A stretch of 64,000 bases of DNA. Source: Pseudorhodobacter antarcticus (GTDB lineage Bacteria > Pseudomonadota > Alphaproteobacteria > Rhodobacterales > Rhodobacteraceae). Shown in pieces: positions 10,287 through 19,461 of the stretch (position 1 is the stretch's first letter; the number at the start of each line of letters is the position of its first letter). The stretch lies in the NCBI GenBank assembly GCA_945860375.1, contig CAMAQR010000005.1, positions 62,001 to 126,000 of the forward strand. Reading direction: 5' to 3'. A program made the position numbers and the translations under genes. The notes below the pieces were generated by a model that was not told the DNA's origin, made no database searches, and was given only the letters and a program-made list of their open reading frames with translations.

Positions 10287-11327
10287 TCAACGCGGCGGAA
10301 TGGCTTGTGCCGCAAGGGTATGGGCCTTGCGCATCAGCGTCGGCAGATCATTGGGACGCAAAGACGGCTGGAATGTGCCGCGATTGGGGTTGCCTGCGGT
10401 TTCGGCGCCGAACACTTGCAGAATCAGGTGGAAATGCGTGAAAGTGTGGCGCACCTCACCCAGATGCGCCCAATCGGCGGCCATGGGCGCGCCTTGGATG
10501 GTGCCATCCCAGCCTTCGGTCGGGAAGGCCAAAGTGCCGCCGAGCAGGCCCCGGTCCGGCCTGCGCTCCAACAGCCAGTCGCCATTGGCATGCCGGGCGA
10601 TCCAGACTGCGCCCTGCCGGGTGGGCTTCACCGCTTTGGGCAATTTGCGGGGCAGTTCGGCTTGAATGCCCGCCATACGCGCCTGACATATGTCCATCAA
10701 AGGGCAGATGCCGCAAGCCGGGCTGCGGGGCGTACAGATGGTTGCACCAAGGTCCATCACCGCCTGAGCATAGTCACCGGGACGCAGCCTGGGCGTCATA
10801 GTGGCTGCCAAGCGTGTCAGTTCCGCCTTCGCCGCTGGCATCGGCTGCTCCACTGCAAACAACCGCGCCATGACGCGTTCCACATTGCCATCCACCACGG
10901 TTTCGGGCGCATCAAAGGCAATCGAGCCAATCGCCGCCGCCGTATAGGGACCGATTCCCGGCAGTGCCAGCAACCCTTCGCGCGTCGCAGGAAAGACGCC
11001 GCCATGAGTGGCCACCACCGCCCGCGCGCAGGCCAAAAGGTTGCGGGCACGGGCGTAATAGCCAAGGCCCGCCCATTCAGCCATCACCTCGCCGTCCGCC
11101 TCTGCCGCCAGATCGTTGACCGTTGGCCAGCGCGCCGTAAATCTTTCAAAATACGCGCGCACCGCCGCGACGGTGGTTTGTTGCAGCATCACCTCTGACA
11201 GCCAGACCCGGTAGGGATCGGGCCGCACCCCGGCAGCGCGCAAGGCTGGACCCACCCGCCACGGCATCGCGCGGGCATGGGCGTCGTACCATGGCAGCAG
11301 ACGCAGGCTTACTTCGCTGTCACGCAA
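10287..11327 (-). CDS. mutY: A/G-specific adenine glycosylase
   Basis: The 346-residue base-excision enzyme removes adenine mispaired with 8-oxoguanine. Visible features are 'SEVMLQQTTVAAV' with the catalytic Glu, the helix-hairpin-helix 'LPGIGPYTAAAIG', the catalytic Asp in 'VVDGNVERV', and the four-Cys iron-sulfur loop 'CTPRSPACGICPLMDIC'. The C-terminal NUDIX-like domain has 'RHTFTHFHL', which in MutY contacts 8-oxoguanine. Length is normal. It is divergent from the dciA-like gene with 60 bases between the start codons, so the two share a promoter region. Confidence 0.96.
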   Translation of the reverse strand: MRDSEVSLRLLPWYDAHARAMPWRVGPALRAAGVRPDPYRVWLSEVMLQQTTVAAVRAYFERFTARWPTVNDLAAEADGEVMAEWAGLGYYARARNLLACARAVVATHGGVFPATREGLLALPGIGPYTAAAIGSIAFDAPETVVDGNVERVMARLFAVEQPMPAAKAELTRLAATMTPRLRPGDYAQAVMDLGATICTPRSPACGICPLMDICQARMAGIQAELPRKLPKAVKPTRQGAVWIARHANGDWLLERRPDRGLLGGTLAFPTEGWDGTIQGAPMAADWAHLGEVRHTFTHFHLILQVFGAETAGNPNRGTFQPSLRPNDLPTLMRKAHTLAAQAIPPR

Positions 11328-11387
11328 TCTTTATTCCCTTGATACTGTGCCCTCTGGCGGCAGGGGCCCTTTGCCGGATAGAATAGC

Positions 11388-11942
11388 ATGGAACCAAAGC
11401 AGGACCAGATGGCCCGTACCCCCGCCCCCATGCCAAACCCCACCCGCCGTGTTCGCGGGTTTGAGGCGGCTTCGGGCTTGCTGAAAACCCAAGTCCGGGT
11501 GGCCGGGGAATCGCGCGGTTTTGCAGTGACGCGTCTGCTGACCCATTGGACTGAGATTGCGGGCGAAGATATGGCCCGCGTCACCCGGCCTGTAAAGGTG
11601 GGCTATGGCCGCGAAGGCATGGGCGCGACGCTGACCCTGCTGACCACCGGGTCGATGGCACCCATGGTGGAAATGCAGAAGGAAAAGCTGCGCGAAAAGG
11701 TCAATGCGGTTTACGGTTATGCCGCGATCTCGCGGATCATGCTGACCCAGACCGCCAGCACCGGTTTTGCCGAAGGTCAGGCCGAATTTATGGCTGCGCC
11801 GAAAGTGGTTCCCCCTCTGGACCCCGCCGTGCAACAAGAAGCCGCCCGCACCACTGCACCGATCCGCGATGACGGCTTGCGCGCGGCACTGGAAGCAATG
11901 GCGCAAAACATCTTAAAACGCCGAAAACCAAAGGAAATCTGA
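11388..11942 (+). CDS. DUF721 (DciA-like) protein
   Basis: The 184-residue basic protein fits the DUF721 family, whose DciA members load the replicative helicase DnaB in bacteria lacking DnaC/DnaI. The N-terminal half ('RGFAVTRLLTHWTEIAGEDMARVTRPVK...') has the DUF721 core pattern with the conserved Trp, and the rest is less conserved. The start may be the ATG at 11388 or the one at 11409, which has AGGA four bases upstream. It is followed after three bases by the DsbA-like gene, an arrangement often seen in Rhodobacteraceae. A role in replication initiation is inferred from the family only. Confidence 0.8.
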   Translation: MEPKQDQMARTPAPMPNPTRRVRGFEAASGLLKTQVRVAGESRGFAVTRLLTHWTEIAGEDMARVTRPVKVGYGREGMGATLTLLTTGSMAPMVEMQKEKLREKVNAVYGYAAISRIMLTQTASTGFAEGQAEFMAAPKVVPPLDPAVQQEAARTTAPIRDDGLRAALEAMAQNILKRRKPKEI

Positions 11943-11945
11943 ACC

Positions 11946-12608
11946 ATGGCTAAGAAACTGGGCATAGCTGCGCTGACACTGGTGATCATGGGGGGCGTGG
12001 GCCTCTGGGCTGCGGGCAGTGCGCCGCAACTTGCCCCGATGGCTGCCCAAGCGCAGGAAACCGCCGCGCCCGCTGCTGCCATCGAGATCAAGGATTTCAC
12101 GCTGGGCGCTGCCGATGCCCCGGTGAAACTGACCGAATACGCGTCCTTCACCTGCCCGCATTGCGCCACGTTCCACAAGGACATCTTTGGCAAGCTGAAG
12201 GCCGATTACATCGACACCGGCAAGGTGCTGTTCGAATACCGCGAGGTGTATTTCGACCGTTACGGCTTGTGGGCCGCGATGATGGCGCGCTGCGGCGGTG
12301 AGATGCGTTATTTCGGGATCACCGACATTCTGTTTGACACTCAACAGGAGTGGGCAGCGTCTGAAGACCCGGCTGTTGTCGTTGAAAACCTTAAGAAAAT
12401 CGGCCGCACTGCCGGGATGGACGATGCCGCGATTGATGTCTGCATGAAAGATTCCGCCAGCGCCGAAGCCTTGGTGGCGCATTTTGAAACCAATTTCAAA
12501 GCCGATGGGATTGAGGGCACGCCGTCGATCCTGATCAACGGCGTCAAGCATCCGAACATGCCCTATGACGATCTGAAACTGGTGCTTGACGCCGAACTGG
12601 CGAAGTAA
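11946..12608 (+). CDS. DsbA-family periplasmic thiol:disulfide oxidoreductase
   Basis: The 220-residue protein has an N-terminal hydrophobic signal segment ending near AQA (residue 36) and a thioredoxin-fold domain with the redox motif C70-P-H-C73 and a cis-proline loop T192-P193. The CPHC motif and inserted helical domain are those of DsbA-like oxidants or of DsbG/BdbD relatives. It probably forms disulfides in exported proteins; a reductant partner such as DsbB is not in the window. The stop overlaps the start of the CoA-transferase gene (TAATG). Confidence 0.92.
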   Translation: MAKKLGIAALTLVIMGGVGLWAAGSAPQLAPMAAQAQETAAPAAAIEIKDFTLGAADAPVKLTEYASFTCPHCATFHKDIFGKLKADYIDTGKVLFEYREVYFDRYGLWAAMMARCGGEMRYFGITDILFDTQQEWAASEDPAVVVENLKKIGRTAGMDDAAIDVCMKDSASAEALVAHFETNFKADGIEGTPSILINGVKHPNMPYDDLKLVLDAELAK

Positions 12609-13735
12609 TGTCTACGCCCCTTTCCGGCATCAAAGTCATTGAATTGGCTCGTATTTTGGCTGGCCCCTGGGCCGGCCAAACCCTGGCCGATCTGGGCTGC
12701 GATGTGATCAAGGTGGAGGCACCCGAGGGCGACGATACCCGCCGTTGGGGGCCCCCGTTCATCGAACGTGATGGCGACAAGACGGCGGCCTATTTCTATG
12801 CCACCAACCGGGGGAAACGCAGCATCACTTGCGATTTCCGCACGGCTGAAGGGCAAGAGGTGGTGCGCAAACTGGTCGCTGACGCCGATGTGGTGATCGA
12901 GAATTTCAAGGTCGGCGGGCTTGCCAAATACGGGCTGGATTACGCATCACTGCAGGCCGTAAACCCGCGTTTGATCTACTGTTCGATCACCGGATTCGGC
13001 CAGACCGGACCCTATGCGCATCGCGCCGGGTATGACTTCATCATCCAAGGCATGGCCGGGATGATGTCAGTCACCGGCGAGCCGGGGGGGCAGCCGCAGA
13101 AGGTGGGTGTGGCGGTTACGGACATCTTTACAGGGGTTTACGCGGCAACTGCGGTGCTGGCGGCACTGGTGCAGCGCGGCGTTACCGGGGTGGGGCAGCA
13201 CATCGACATGGCGTTGATGGATGTGGCGACCAGCATCATGGCCAACCAGTCGATGAACTATCTGGTGTCGGGCACACCGCCCGGCATGATGGGCAACGCG
13301 CATCCCAATCTGGCCCCCTATGCGGTGTTTGATTGCGCCGATGGCTGGATCATTCTGGCGACGGGCAATGATGGTCAATATCGGCGCCTGTGCGGGATTT
13401 TGGGGCTGGCAGATATGGCCGAAGCTGTTGATTTCGCAACAAACTCCGACAGAGTGGCGAACCGGGTTGCGATGACCGCGCGCATCACAGAAGCCACGCG
13501 GCGCTGGTCCAAGGCCGATCTGCTGGCGGCGTGCGAGGCGCAGGGCGTGCCCGCTGGCCCGATCAACGATCTGGCCGAGGTGTTTGCCGACCCGCAGGTG
13601 ATCGCGCGCGGCATGCAGATCGCGCCGGATGGGGTTCCGGGCGTGCGGTCGCCGATGACGTTTTCGGGGGCGGAACTGGCATTGGGGCGGCCTGCGCCCA
13701 AGCTGGGCGAACATCAGGATGAGGTGTTGGGTTAG
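12608..13735 (+). CDS. CaiB/BaiF (family III) CoA-transferase
   Basis: The 375-residue protein belongs to the family III CoA-transferases, which move CoA between carboxylic acids through an aspartyl-CoA thioester. The N-terminal 'GIKVIELARILAGPWAGQTLADLG' region (residues 7-30), 'ADVVIENFK' and the catalytic-Asp segment 'VGVAVTDIFTGVYAA' (D172) are clear. The substrate cannot be read from sequence; succinate, glutarate or carnitine-like acids are all used by relatives. The start codon overlaps the DsbA-like stop, but a functional link is not obvious. Confidence 0.92.
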   Translation: MSTPLSGIKVIELARILAGPWAGQTLADLGCDVIKVEAPEGDDTRRWGPPFIERDGDKTAAYFYATNRGKRSITCDFRTAEGQEVVRKLVADADVVIENFKVGGLAKYGLDYASLQAVNPRLIYCSITGFGQTGPYAHRAGYDFIIQGMAGMMSVTGEPGGQPQKVGVAVTDIFTGVYAATAVLAALVQRGVTGVGQHIDMALMDVATSIMANQSMNYLVSGTPPGMMGNAHPNLAPYAVFDCADGWIILATGNDGQYRRLCGILGLADMAEAVDFATNSDRVANRVAMTARITEATRRWSKADLLAACEAQGVPAGPINDLAEVFADPQVIARGMQIAPDGVPGVRSPMTFSGAELALGRPAPKLGEHQDEVLG

Positions 13736-13756
13736 GTGGGTGAATCACCCAGCCTA
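13733..13756. repeat. Palindromic element at the CoA-transferase stop
   Basis: TAGG-T-GGGTG, loop AAT, CACCC-A-(G)-CCTA forms a ten-pair hairpin with one bulge. It overlaps the stop codon and lacks a T-run, so it is either a weak bidirectional terminator between convergent genes or a dispersed palindrome. Confidence 0.4.
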
Positions 13757-13832
13757 CCTTGCTGCATAGAGTGATTTCTGCGTCCGTTCTTTGTCCTGCC
13801 TGCGTAGGGACGCGCGCAGGACGAAGCGGGCG

Positions 13833-16139
13833 TTAACCAGTGAACCGATTGTCGCGCGGAAAGCCGCGCGGGGCCATGCGGCCTGCGGTGGCGCGGGCGG
13901 CGCTCCACTCGGCCAGATCGGTTTCGGTGCGGGTGCGGCCCGCCGGGTCTTTCCACGACAGGCCCTGCGCCAGCACAAAGGTGGTGGCATCCGACAACCC
14001 GCCGTCCTTGTACTTTTGCAACCGCACGCCCTTGCCCTTGGCCATCTCTGGCAGGTCGGACAGCGGGAACACCAGCACCTTTCGGTTGTCACCGACCACG
14101 GCGACGTGATCGCCCACAATCTTGCGCACCACGGCGGTTTTCGCCCCTGCGGCCAAAGTCAGTACCTGTTTGCCGGCGCGGGTTTGCGCCAGAACCTCGT
14201 CCGAAGTTACGACAAAACCGTCGCCGGCACTGGAGGCCAGCAAAAGTTTTTCACCGGGGCGGAAGATTTGCAGGTCCATGATTTCGGAGTCGTTCGGCAG
14301 ATCGACCATCAGGCGCACGGGTTCGCCCATGCCGCGCCCGCCGGGCAGATTGACGCCGATCAGGGTGTAGAACCGACCATTCGCGCCGATCAGCAGGATC
14401 TTGTCGGTGGTTTCGGCGTGGAAGCTGAAGCGCGCAGAATCACCGTCCTTGAATTTCTGCTCGGTCGCCAGATCGACATGGCCTTTCAGCGCCCTGATCC
14501 AACCCATCTGGCTGCAAATCACGGTGATTGGTTCGCGTTCAATCATTGCCTCGAACGAGACTTCCTCAACCTCGCCCGCATCGGCGAACTGACTGCGGCG
14601 CGCGCCCAGAACGGTGGCTTTGCCAAAGCGTTTGCGGATGTCATCAAGCTCGGTGCCGATCTGCGTCCATTGCAACCCGTCGCTGTCCAGCAGATCGGCC
14701 AGCCCGGCGCGTTCCAGCATCAGCGCGTCGCGCTCGCGGATCAGTTCCATTTCCTCAAGCCGCCGCAAGGACCGCAAGCGCATGTTGAGAATGGATTCAG
14801 CCTGCAATTCAGTCAGTTCGCCGTCGCCGGGAACCGGAGGCACATAGTCCTTTTCCGACATGGCGCGGGTGTGGGGCTTGCCCCAGTTTTCGACCATCAG
14901 CGCGGCTTTGGGGTCATCATCATAGCGGATGATGTCGATCACGCGGTCAAGGTTGAGGAAGGTCAGGATGAAGCCTTCCAGCACCTCTAACCTGTGGTCG
15001 ATCTTTTCGATGCGGTGGGTAGACCGACGTTTCAGCACGTCGCGGCGGTGGTCCAGGAAGGCGCGCAGGACTTCCTTCAGGCTGCACACGCGTGGCACGC
15101 GGCCGTCGATCAGCACGTTCATGTTCAGGCTGAACCGGCTTTCCAGATCGGACGATTTGAACAGAGCGGCCATCAGCATTTCGGGTTCAACCGTGCGGGA
15201 CCGCGGCTCCAGCACGATGCGCAGATCATCGGCGGATTCGTCGCGGACATCGGCCAGCAAGGGGATCTTCTTGGTCTGAATCAGTTCGGCCAGCTTTTCG
15301 ATCAGGCGTGATTTTGGCACCTGAAAGGGGATTTCAGTGACAATGATCTGCCAGGTGCCCCGGCCCAGATCCTCGACATGCCATTTGGCGCGGGTGCGGA
15401 AAGACCCGCGCCCGGTGCGGTAAGCCTCTAGCATCGAGGCGCGCGACTCGACGATCACGCCGCCGGTGGGGAAATCGGGGCCGGGGATCAGGGCGACAAG
15501 GGCGTCATCACTGATCGCGGGGTCGGCCATCATGGCGTGACAGCCGTTGATCAGTTCCTCAAGATTGTGCGGTGGAATGTTGGTGGCCATGCCAACAGCA
15601 ATACCGGAGGATCCGTTGGCCAGAAGGTTCGGGAAGGCGGCGGGCATCACCACCGGCTCCTCTAGCGTGCCATCGTAGTTTGGGCGGAAATCGACGGCGT
15701 TTTCCGTCAGGCCTTCCATCAGGGTTTCAGCAATCGCGGTCAGACGGGCCTCGGTGTAGCGGGAAGCGGCCGGGTTATCGCCGTCGATGTTGCCAAAGTT
15801 GCCCTGGCCGTCGACCAGCGGATAGCGGACGTTGAAATCCTGCGCCAAGCGCGCCATCGCGTCATAAATCGCGGAATCGCCGTGGGGGTGATAGTTTCCC
15901 ATCACATCGCCGGATATTTTTGCAGATTTACGGAACGCGGAGGTCGCTGAAAGCTTTAGTTCTCGCATGGCGTAAAGGATACGGCGATGAACGGGCTTCA
16001 GACCATCACGGGCGTCAGGCAACGCTCGGTGCATGATGGTAGACAAAGCATAGGTCAGATAGCGCTCGCCAATCGCGCGGGCCAAAGGCTCGGAAAGGGT
16101 GATCGGCTCTATCTTTGGGTCATCGGCGGCTTCGGACAT
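13833..16139 (-). CDS. parC: DNA topoisomerase IV subunit A
   Basis: The 768-residue type IIA topoisomerase subunit cuts and rejoins DNA to decatenate daughter chromosomes with ParE. The QRDR-like region '[21 protein letters not shown]', '[14 protein letters not shown]' and the catalytic tyrosine in 'ASRYTEARL' are all visible. The C-terminal part has beta-pinwheel repeats ('[14 protein letters not shown]', '[13 protein letters not shown]'). Length and the ParC-type spacing favour ParC over GyrA. The start MSEAADD at 16139 is preferred; the open frame runs 34 codons further upstream but shows no homology-like sequence. Confidence 0.95.
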   Translation of the reverse strand: MSEAADDPKIEPITLSEPLARAIGERYLTYALSTIMHRALPDARDGLKPVHRRILYAMRELKLSATSAFRKSAKISGDVMGNYHPHGDSAIYDAMARLAQDFNVRYPLVDGQGNFGNIDGDNPAASRYTEARLTAIAETLMEGLTENAVDFRPNYDGTLEEPVVMPAAFPNLLANGSSGIAVGMATNIPPHNLEELINGCHAMMADPAISDDALVALIPGPDFPTGGVIVESRASMLEAYRTGRGSFRTRAKWHVEDLGRGTWQIIVTEIPFQVPKSRLIEKLAELIQTKKIPLLADVRDESADDLRIVLEPRSRTVEPEMLMAALFKSSDLESRFSLNMNVLIDGRVPRVCSLKEVLRAFLDHRRDVLKRRSTHRIEKIDHRLEVLEGFILTFLNLDRVIDIIRYDDDPKAALMVENWGKPHTRAMSEKDYVPPVPGDGELTELQAESILNMRLRSLRRLEEMELIRERDALMLERAGLADLLDSDGLQWTQIGTELDDIRKRFGKATVLGARRSQFADAGEVEEVSFEAMIEREPITVICSQMGWIRALKGHVDLATEQKFKDGDSARFSFHAETTDKILLIGANGRFYTLIGVNLPGGRGMGEPVRLMVDLPNDSEIMDLQIFRPGEKLLLASSAGDGFVVTSDEVLAQTRAGKQVLTLAAGAKTAVVRKIVGDHVAVVGDNRKVLVFPLSDLPEMAKGKGVRLQKYKDGGLSDATTFVLAQGLSWKDPAGRTRTETDLAEWSAARATAGRMAPRGFPRDNRFTG

Positions 16140-16290
16140 GGCTGTGGTGTAGTGCGCACCTTGGAAACGGTCCAGAGGCAAAAGCGCATGCCTTGTTTTT
16201 CGGGGGAAATGACGGGGAAAAAAGGAGGCTTTTCCCAGCACATTCCAACCGGTTTGGTGCTACGTTGATCTTAATAAATTTGACAGGTGA

Positions 16291-16764
16291 ATGATGATAC
16301 GGTTGGTTTTGCTTTTATGTGCAGGCCTGTTTTGCGCCATGCTGATTGGCGGGCAAGACAGGGGTCAGGTGCGATTTGGCCTGTTGGTGCCGCCAAAAGC
16401 CCCGGTTGCAAAAGCCGCTGTCGTGGAAACGGCGGTGGCGGTTGCCGAACTTGTACCGCTGGAAATCAACGTTGCCGTGTTCGCTCCGCCAGAGCCGGTG
16501 ATGGCCACTCCGGTGTCTTTGGAGGCCACGATCGCCGTGGAAATCACGCCAGTGGCCGACAGTGGAAAAGTGCTTTTTGTCGACGCGAAATCGGTGAATG
16601 TGCGGTCAGGGCCCGGCAAGGATTTTGATGTGGTCGGCCGACTTGTGCGCGGCGAGGCGGTGGTGGTGGTGGCCGAAGGCGAAGACGCGGGCGGTTGGTC
16701 TTTGATCCGAATTGAGGGCGATGGGGTCGAAGGCTATGTCGCCTCGCGCCTGCTGACCGAATAG
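16291..16764 (+). CDS. SH3-domain (SH3b) exported protein
   Basis: The 157-residue protein starts with a hydrophobic signal or anchor segment (MMIRLVLLLCAGLFCAMLIGG). A long Ala/Val/Pro-rich linker (about 30-95) leads to a bacterial SH3 domain at about 97-155, with the family core 'VNVRSGPGKDFDVVGRL' and 'GYVASRLL'. Such domains bind peptidoglycan or protein partners in the envelope. No enzymatic domain is attached. Either of two adjacent ATGs could be the start. The 3' end is duplicated: the last codons and stop form the first unit of the tandem repeat that follows. Confidence 0.85.
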   Translation: MMIRLVLLLCAGLFCAMLIGGQDRGQVRFGLLVPPKAPVAKAAVVETAVAVAELVPLEINVAVFAPPEPVMATPVSLEATIAVEITPVADSGKVLFVDAKSVNVRSGPGKDFDVVGRLVRGEAVVVVAEGEDAGGWSLIRIEGDGVEGYVASRLLTE

Positions 16765-16842
16765 GATTCGGCAACCAGTCGACCGAATGGGATTCGGCAA
16801 CCTGTTGACCGCATGGGATTCGGCAAACTGTTGACCGAGTAG
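16755..16842. repeat. 26-bp tandem repeat, 3.4 copies, each with a GANTC site
   Basis: Copies lie at 16755-16780, 16781-16806 and 16807-16832, with a partial copy at 16833-16842. The unit begins GACCGAATGGGATTCGGCAA. Each full copy has GATTC (16765, 16791, 16817), so the CcrM sites recur every 26 bases. The first copy overlaps the stop codon of the SH3 gene, and the frame returns to 'LTE-stop' after 78 bases. Confidence 0.9.
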
Positions 16843-16900
16843 CGTTTGCCCTTGGCGCGGGCTGGCTTTAGGAAGAGGGAAACCCTTCAAGAGGCCGGGC

Positions 16901-17725
16901 ATGCAAAAGACGATTCTGATCACGGGATGCTCATCAGGCATTGGGCTTGATGCGGCGCGGGGTTTGCGGGCCCGCGGTTGGAGGGTGTTTGCGACCTGCC
17001 GTCAGGAACCCGATTGCGCGCGGCTGCGGGCTGAAGGGCTGGAAAGTTTTGTGCTGGACTACGCCGATGAGGCGAGTGTCGAGGCTGCGGTGGCGGAGGT
17101 GGTGGCACGCACGGGTGGCACGTTGGACGCGCTTTACAACAACGGCGCCTATGCCTGCCCCGGTGCCGTGGAAGACCTGCCGCGCGGGGCGTTGCGGGCG
17201 ATTTTCGAAACCAACCTGTTCGGTTATCACGACCTGACCCGCCGCGTGATCCCCTTGATGCGGGCGCAGGGGCATGGGCGGATTGTCAATTGTTCCTCGG
17301 TGCTTGGCTTGGTGGCGCTGAAATGGCGGGGGGCCTATGTGGCCACAAAATTCGCCATGGAAGGTCTGTCGGACGTGCTGCGGATCGAGATGGCGGGCAC
17401 CGGGATTGACGTGGTCCTGATCGAACCCGGCCCGATCACCAGCAGCATCCGCGAGAAAGCCATTCCGCATTTTGAACGCTGGATTGACTGGGAGAACTCG
17501 GCGCGGGTTGAGGAATACCGGCCCCTGTGCAGCCGCCTTTATGAAAGCAGCGGCCCCGATAAATGGGAATTGCCCGCAAGTGCCGTGACCGCGAAACTGA
17601 TCCACGCATTGGAAAGCCCCCGGCCCAAGGCGCGCTATTATGTCACCATGCCGACGCATCTGATGGGGTTCGCCCGGCGCATTCTGCCGACGCGGGTGCT
17701 GGATTGGATGATTGCCAAAGGATAA
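16901..17725 (+). CDS. Short-chain dehydrogenase/reductase
   Basis: The 274-residue protein is a classical SDR: NAD(P)-binding 'GCSSGIG' at residues 9-15, 'NNGAY' (the usual NNAG position), catalytic Ser in 'IVNCSSVLGL' and Y-x-x-x-K in 'AYVATKFAMEG'. The C-terminal 'KARYYVTMPTHLMGFARRILP' resembles SDRs annotated as acting on retinoid, steroid or fatty substrates, but the substrate cannot be predicted. R33 in 'CRQEP' suggests NADP(H). It stands alone between the repeat and the HIG1-like gene. Confidence 0.92.
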   Translation: MQKTILITGCSSGIGLDAARGLRARGWRVFATCRQEPDCARLRAEGLESFVLDYADEASVEAAVAEVVARTGGTLDALYNNGAYACPGAVEDLPRGALRAIFETNLFGYHDLTRRVIPLMRAQGHGRIVNCSSVLGLVALKWRGAYVATKFAMEGLSDVLRIEMAGTGIDVVLIEPGPITSSIREKAIPHFERWIDWENSARVEEYRPLCSRLYESSGPDKWELPASAVTAKLIHALESPRPKARYYVTMPTHLMGFARRILPTRVLDWMIAKG

Positions 17726-17791
17726 ATGCGAATTTCGGTTCGCTTTTTGCCGGCGAGCCCCTAAGTCAGGGTCAACTGAAAGGACCGCCCG

Positions 17792-18001
17792 ATGACAAAT
17801 GACTCGCTATTCATCTTTGGCATGATTGCTGCTTTTGTGGTGCTGATCATCCTTGCCCTTGGCATCGGTGGCTTTGCCAAGGGGGGGGAGTTCAACCGCA
17901 AACACTCTAACCGCTTGATGCGCTACCGGATTATTACGCAGGCGGTGGCGGTGATCTTGATCGTGGGCTTTGCCTATTTCCGCAGCCAAGGGAGCAACTG
18001 A
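17792..18001 (+). CDS. HIG1-like twin-transmembrane protein
   Basis: The 69-residue protein has two hydrophobic helices (about 5-28 and 47-64) joined by a basic loop 'GGEFNRKHSNRLMRYRIITQ', the pattern of the hypoxia-induced HIG1 N-terminal family. Eukaryotic and some bacterial relatives associate with cytochrome oxidase. In alphaproteobacteria such proteins are often annotated simply as twin transmembrane proteins. Its stop overlaps the start of the adenosyltransferase gene (TGATG). Confidence 0.8.
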   Translation: MTNDSLFIFGMIAAFVVLIILALGIGGFAKGGEFNRKHSNRLMRYRIITQAVAVILIVGFAYFRSQGSN

Positions 18002-18579
18002 TGGTCGTTCTGTCAAAGATCTATACCAAAACCGGCGATGCGGGCGAAACCGCGCTTGGCAACGGCGCGCGGGTGGCGAAACATTCCATGCGGGTCGTGG
18101 CCTATGGCACGGTGGATGAAACCAACGCGACGGTGGGCATGGCGCGGCTGCATTCCAGCGGCGACATGGACATGGCCTTGCAGCGGATTTCGAACGATCT
18201 GTTCGATTTGGGGGCCGATCTGTGCACGCCCGATATGTATAAAGACGCCGAGGCCGCCTACCCGCCCCTGCGAATGATCGCGCATCAAGTGCTGCGGCTG
18301 GAGGCGGAGATTGATGCGATGAACACAAAGCTGACGCCGCTGCGCAGCTTTATCCTGCCCGGGGGGTCGGCTTTGGCGGCGCATCTGCACCTGTGCCGCA
18401 CAATCTGTCGGCGGGCGGAACGCGGTGTGGTGGAACTCGCCACGATGGAAGAGGTCAACTCTGAAGCGGTGATATATCTCAACCGGCTGTCGGATTGGTT
18501 CTTTGTGGCGGGCCGCATCGCCAACAACGATGGCAAGGACGATGTGCTTTGGGTACCCGGCCTGACCCGCGAAGGGTAG
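18001..18579 (+). CDS. Cob(I)yrinic acid a,c-diamide adenosyltransferase (PduO type)
   Basis: The 192-residue enzyme transfers the adenosyl group of ATP to cob(I)alamin to make adenosylcobalamin. The N-terminal 'KIYTKTGDAGETALGNG' ATP-binding motif, 'YGTVDETNA' and 'CRRAERGVVEL' are hallmark PduO sequences, and the length is typical. Adenosylcobalamin serves ethylmalonyl-CoA and methylmalonyl-CoA mutases, matching the etfBA, hbd and mcd genes in the window. The start overlaps the HIG1-like gene, and etfB follows after 120 bases. Confidence 0.94.
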   Translation: MVVLSKIYTKTGDAGETALGNGARVAKHSMRVVAYGTVDETNATVGMARLHSSGDMDMALQRISNDLFDLGADLCTPDMYKDAEAAYPPLRMIAHQVLRLEAEIDAMNTKLTPLRSFILPGGSALAAHLHLCRTICRRAERGVVELATMEEVNSEAVIYLNRLSDWFFVAGRIANNDGKDDVLWVPGLTREG

Positions 18580-18599
18580 GGACGCGACGTAGGGACGCG
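18576..18599 (+). repeat. Two-copy GTAGGGACGCG repeat
   Basis: GTAGGGACGCG occurs at 18576-18586 and 18589-18599 (13-base period), with the adenosyltransferase stop codon inside the first copy. The same 11-mer is found at 13804-13814 before parC's 3' end, in another intergenic region. Confidence 0.5.
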
Positions 18600-18699
18600 C
18601 GTTGGCGTCGCATTTGGTCTGTTCCGGCCCAGCCCGACGCGGTATGACGTGCCCGAGAGCTTGGATGGCCCGCTGCGGCCAATTATGGGGATTTGCGCG

Positions 18700-19461
18700 A
18701 TGAAGGTGTTGGTGCCTGTCAAACGAGTGATCGACTACAACGTGAAGGTGCGCGTCAAAGCGGACGGGTCAGGGGTCGATCTGGCGAACGTCAAAATGTC
18801 GATGAACCCCTTCGATGAGATTGCCGTCGAAGAGGCGATCCGGTTGAAGGAAAAGGGCATCGTGACCGAGGTTGTCGTGGTGTCGATTGGCGTCAAGCAA
18901 AGTCAGGAAACCTTGCGGACCGCTTTGGCGATGGGCGCAGACCGCGCGATTCTGATCGAGGCCACCGACAACGTGCAGACCGACATCGAACCGCTGTCCG
19001 TGGCCAAACTGTTGGCGGCTGTGGTGCGCGAAGAGGCTCCGGGTCTGGTGCTGTGCGGCAAGCAAGCCATTGATAACGATATGAATGCCACTGGACAGAT
19101 GCTGTCGGCCCTGCTGGGCTGGTCGCAGGCGACGTTCGTGTCAGAGCTGGCGATTGACGGTGACAAGGCGATTGTCACCCGTGAAGTTGACGGCGGTTTG
19201 CAATCCATTTCGGTGCAGATGCCGACGATTGTCACGGTGGATTTGCGCCTGAACGAGCCGCGCTATGCGTCGTTGCCGAACATCATGAAGGCCAAGGCGA
19301 AACCATTGGCGGCTAAAACGCCGGCCGATTACGGCGTCGATGTGACGCCACGTTTGAATGTGATGAAAACCGTCGAACCGGCAGGGCGCAAGGCGGGCGT
19401 CAAAGTGGGTTCGGTGGATGAATTGCTTGCGAAACTCAAAGACGAAGCAGGGGTGATCTGA
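18700..19461 (+). CDS. etfB: Electron transfer flavoprotein subunit beta
   Basis: The 253-residue beta subunit forms the ETF heterodimer that carries electrons from acyl-CoA dehydrogenases to ETF:quinone oxidoreductase. It begins [17 protein letters not shown], and the AMP-binding region '[16 protein letters not shown]' and '[20 protein letters not shown]', the recognition-loop signature, are present. The start at 18700 is chosen over the upstream in-frame ATG because it matches family N-termini. It overlaps etfA (TGATG). The methylsuccinyl-CoA dehydrogenase at 30639 is one probable electron donor. Confidence 0.97.
   Translation: MKVLVPVKRVIDYNVKVRVKADGSGVDLANVKMSMNPFDEIAVEEAIRLKEKGIVTEVVVVSIGVKQSQETLRTALAMGADRAILIEATDNVQTDIEPLSVAKLLAAVVREEAPGLVLCGKQAIDNDMNATGQMLSALLGWSQATFVSELAIDGDKAIVTREVDGGLQSISVQMPTIVTVDLRLNEPRYASLPNIMKAKAKPLAAKTPADYGVDVTPRLNVMKTVEPAGRKAGVKVGSVDELLAKLKDEAGVI

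Noticed and set aside
13791..14990. 399-codon plus-strand frame opposite parC
   Set aside because: Antisense shadow; parC motifs on the minus strand are continuous.
16755..16842. CRISPR-like array
   Set aside because: The units are directly contiguous with no spacers and only three copies.
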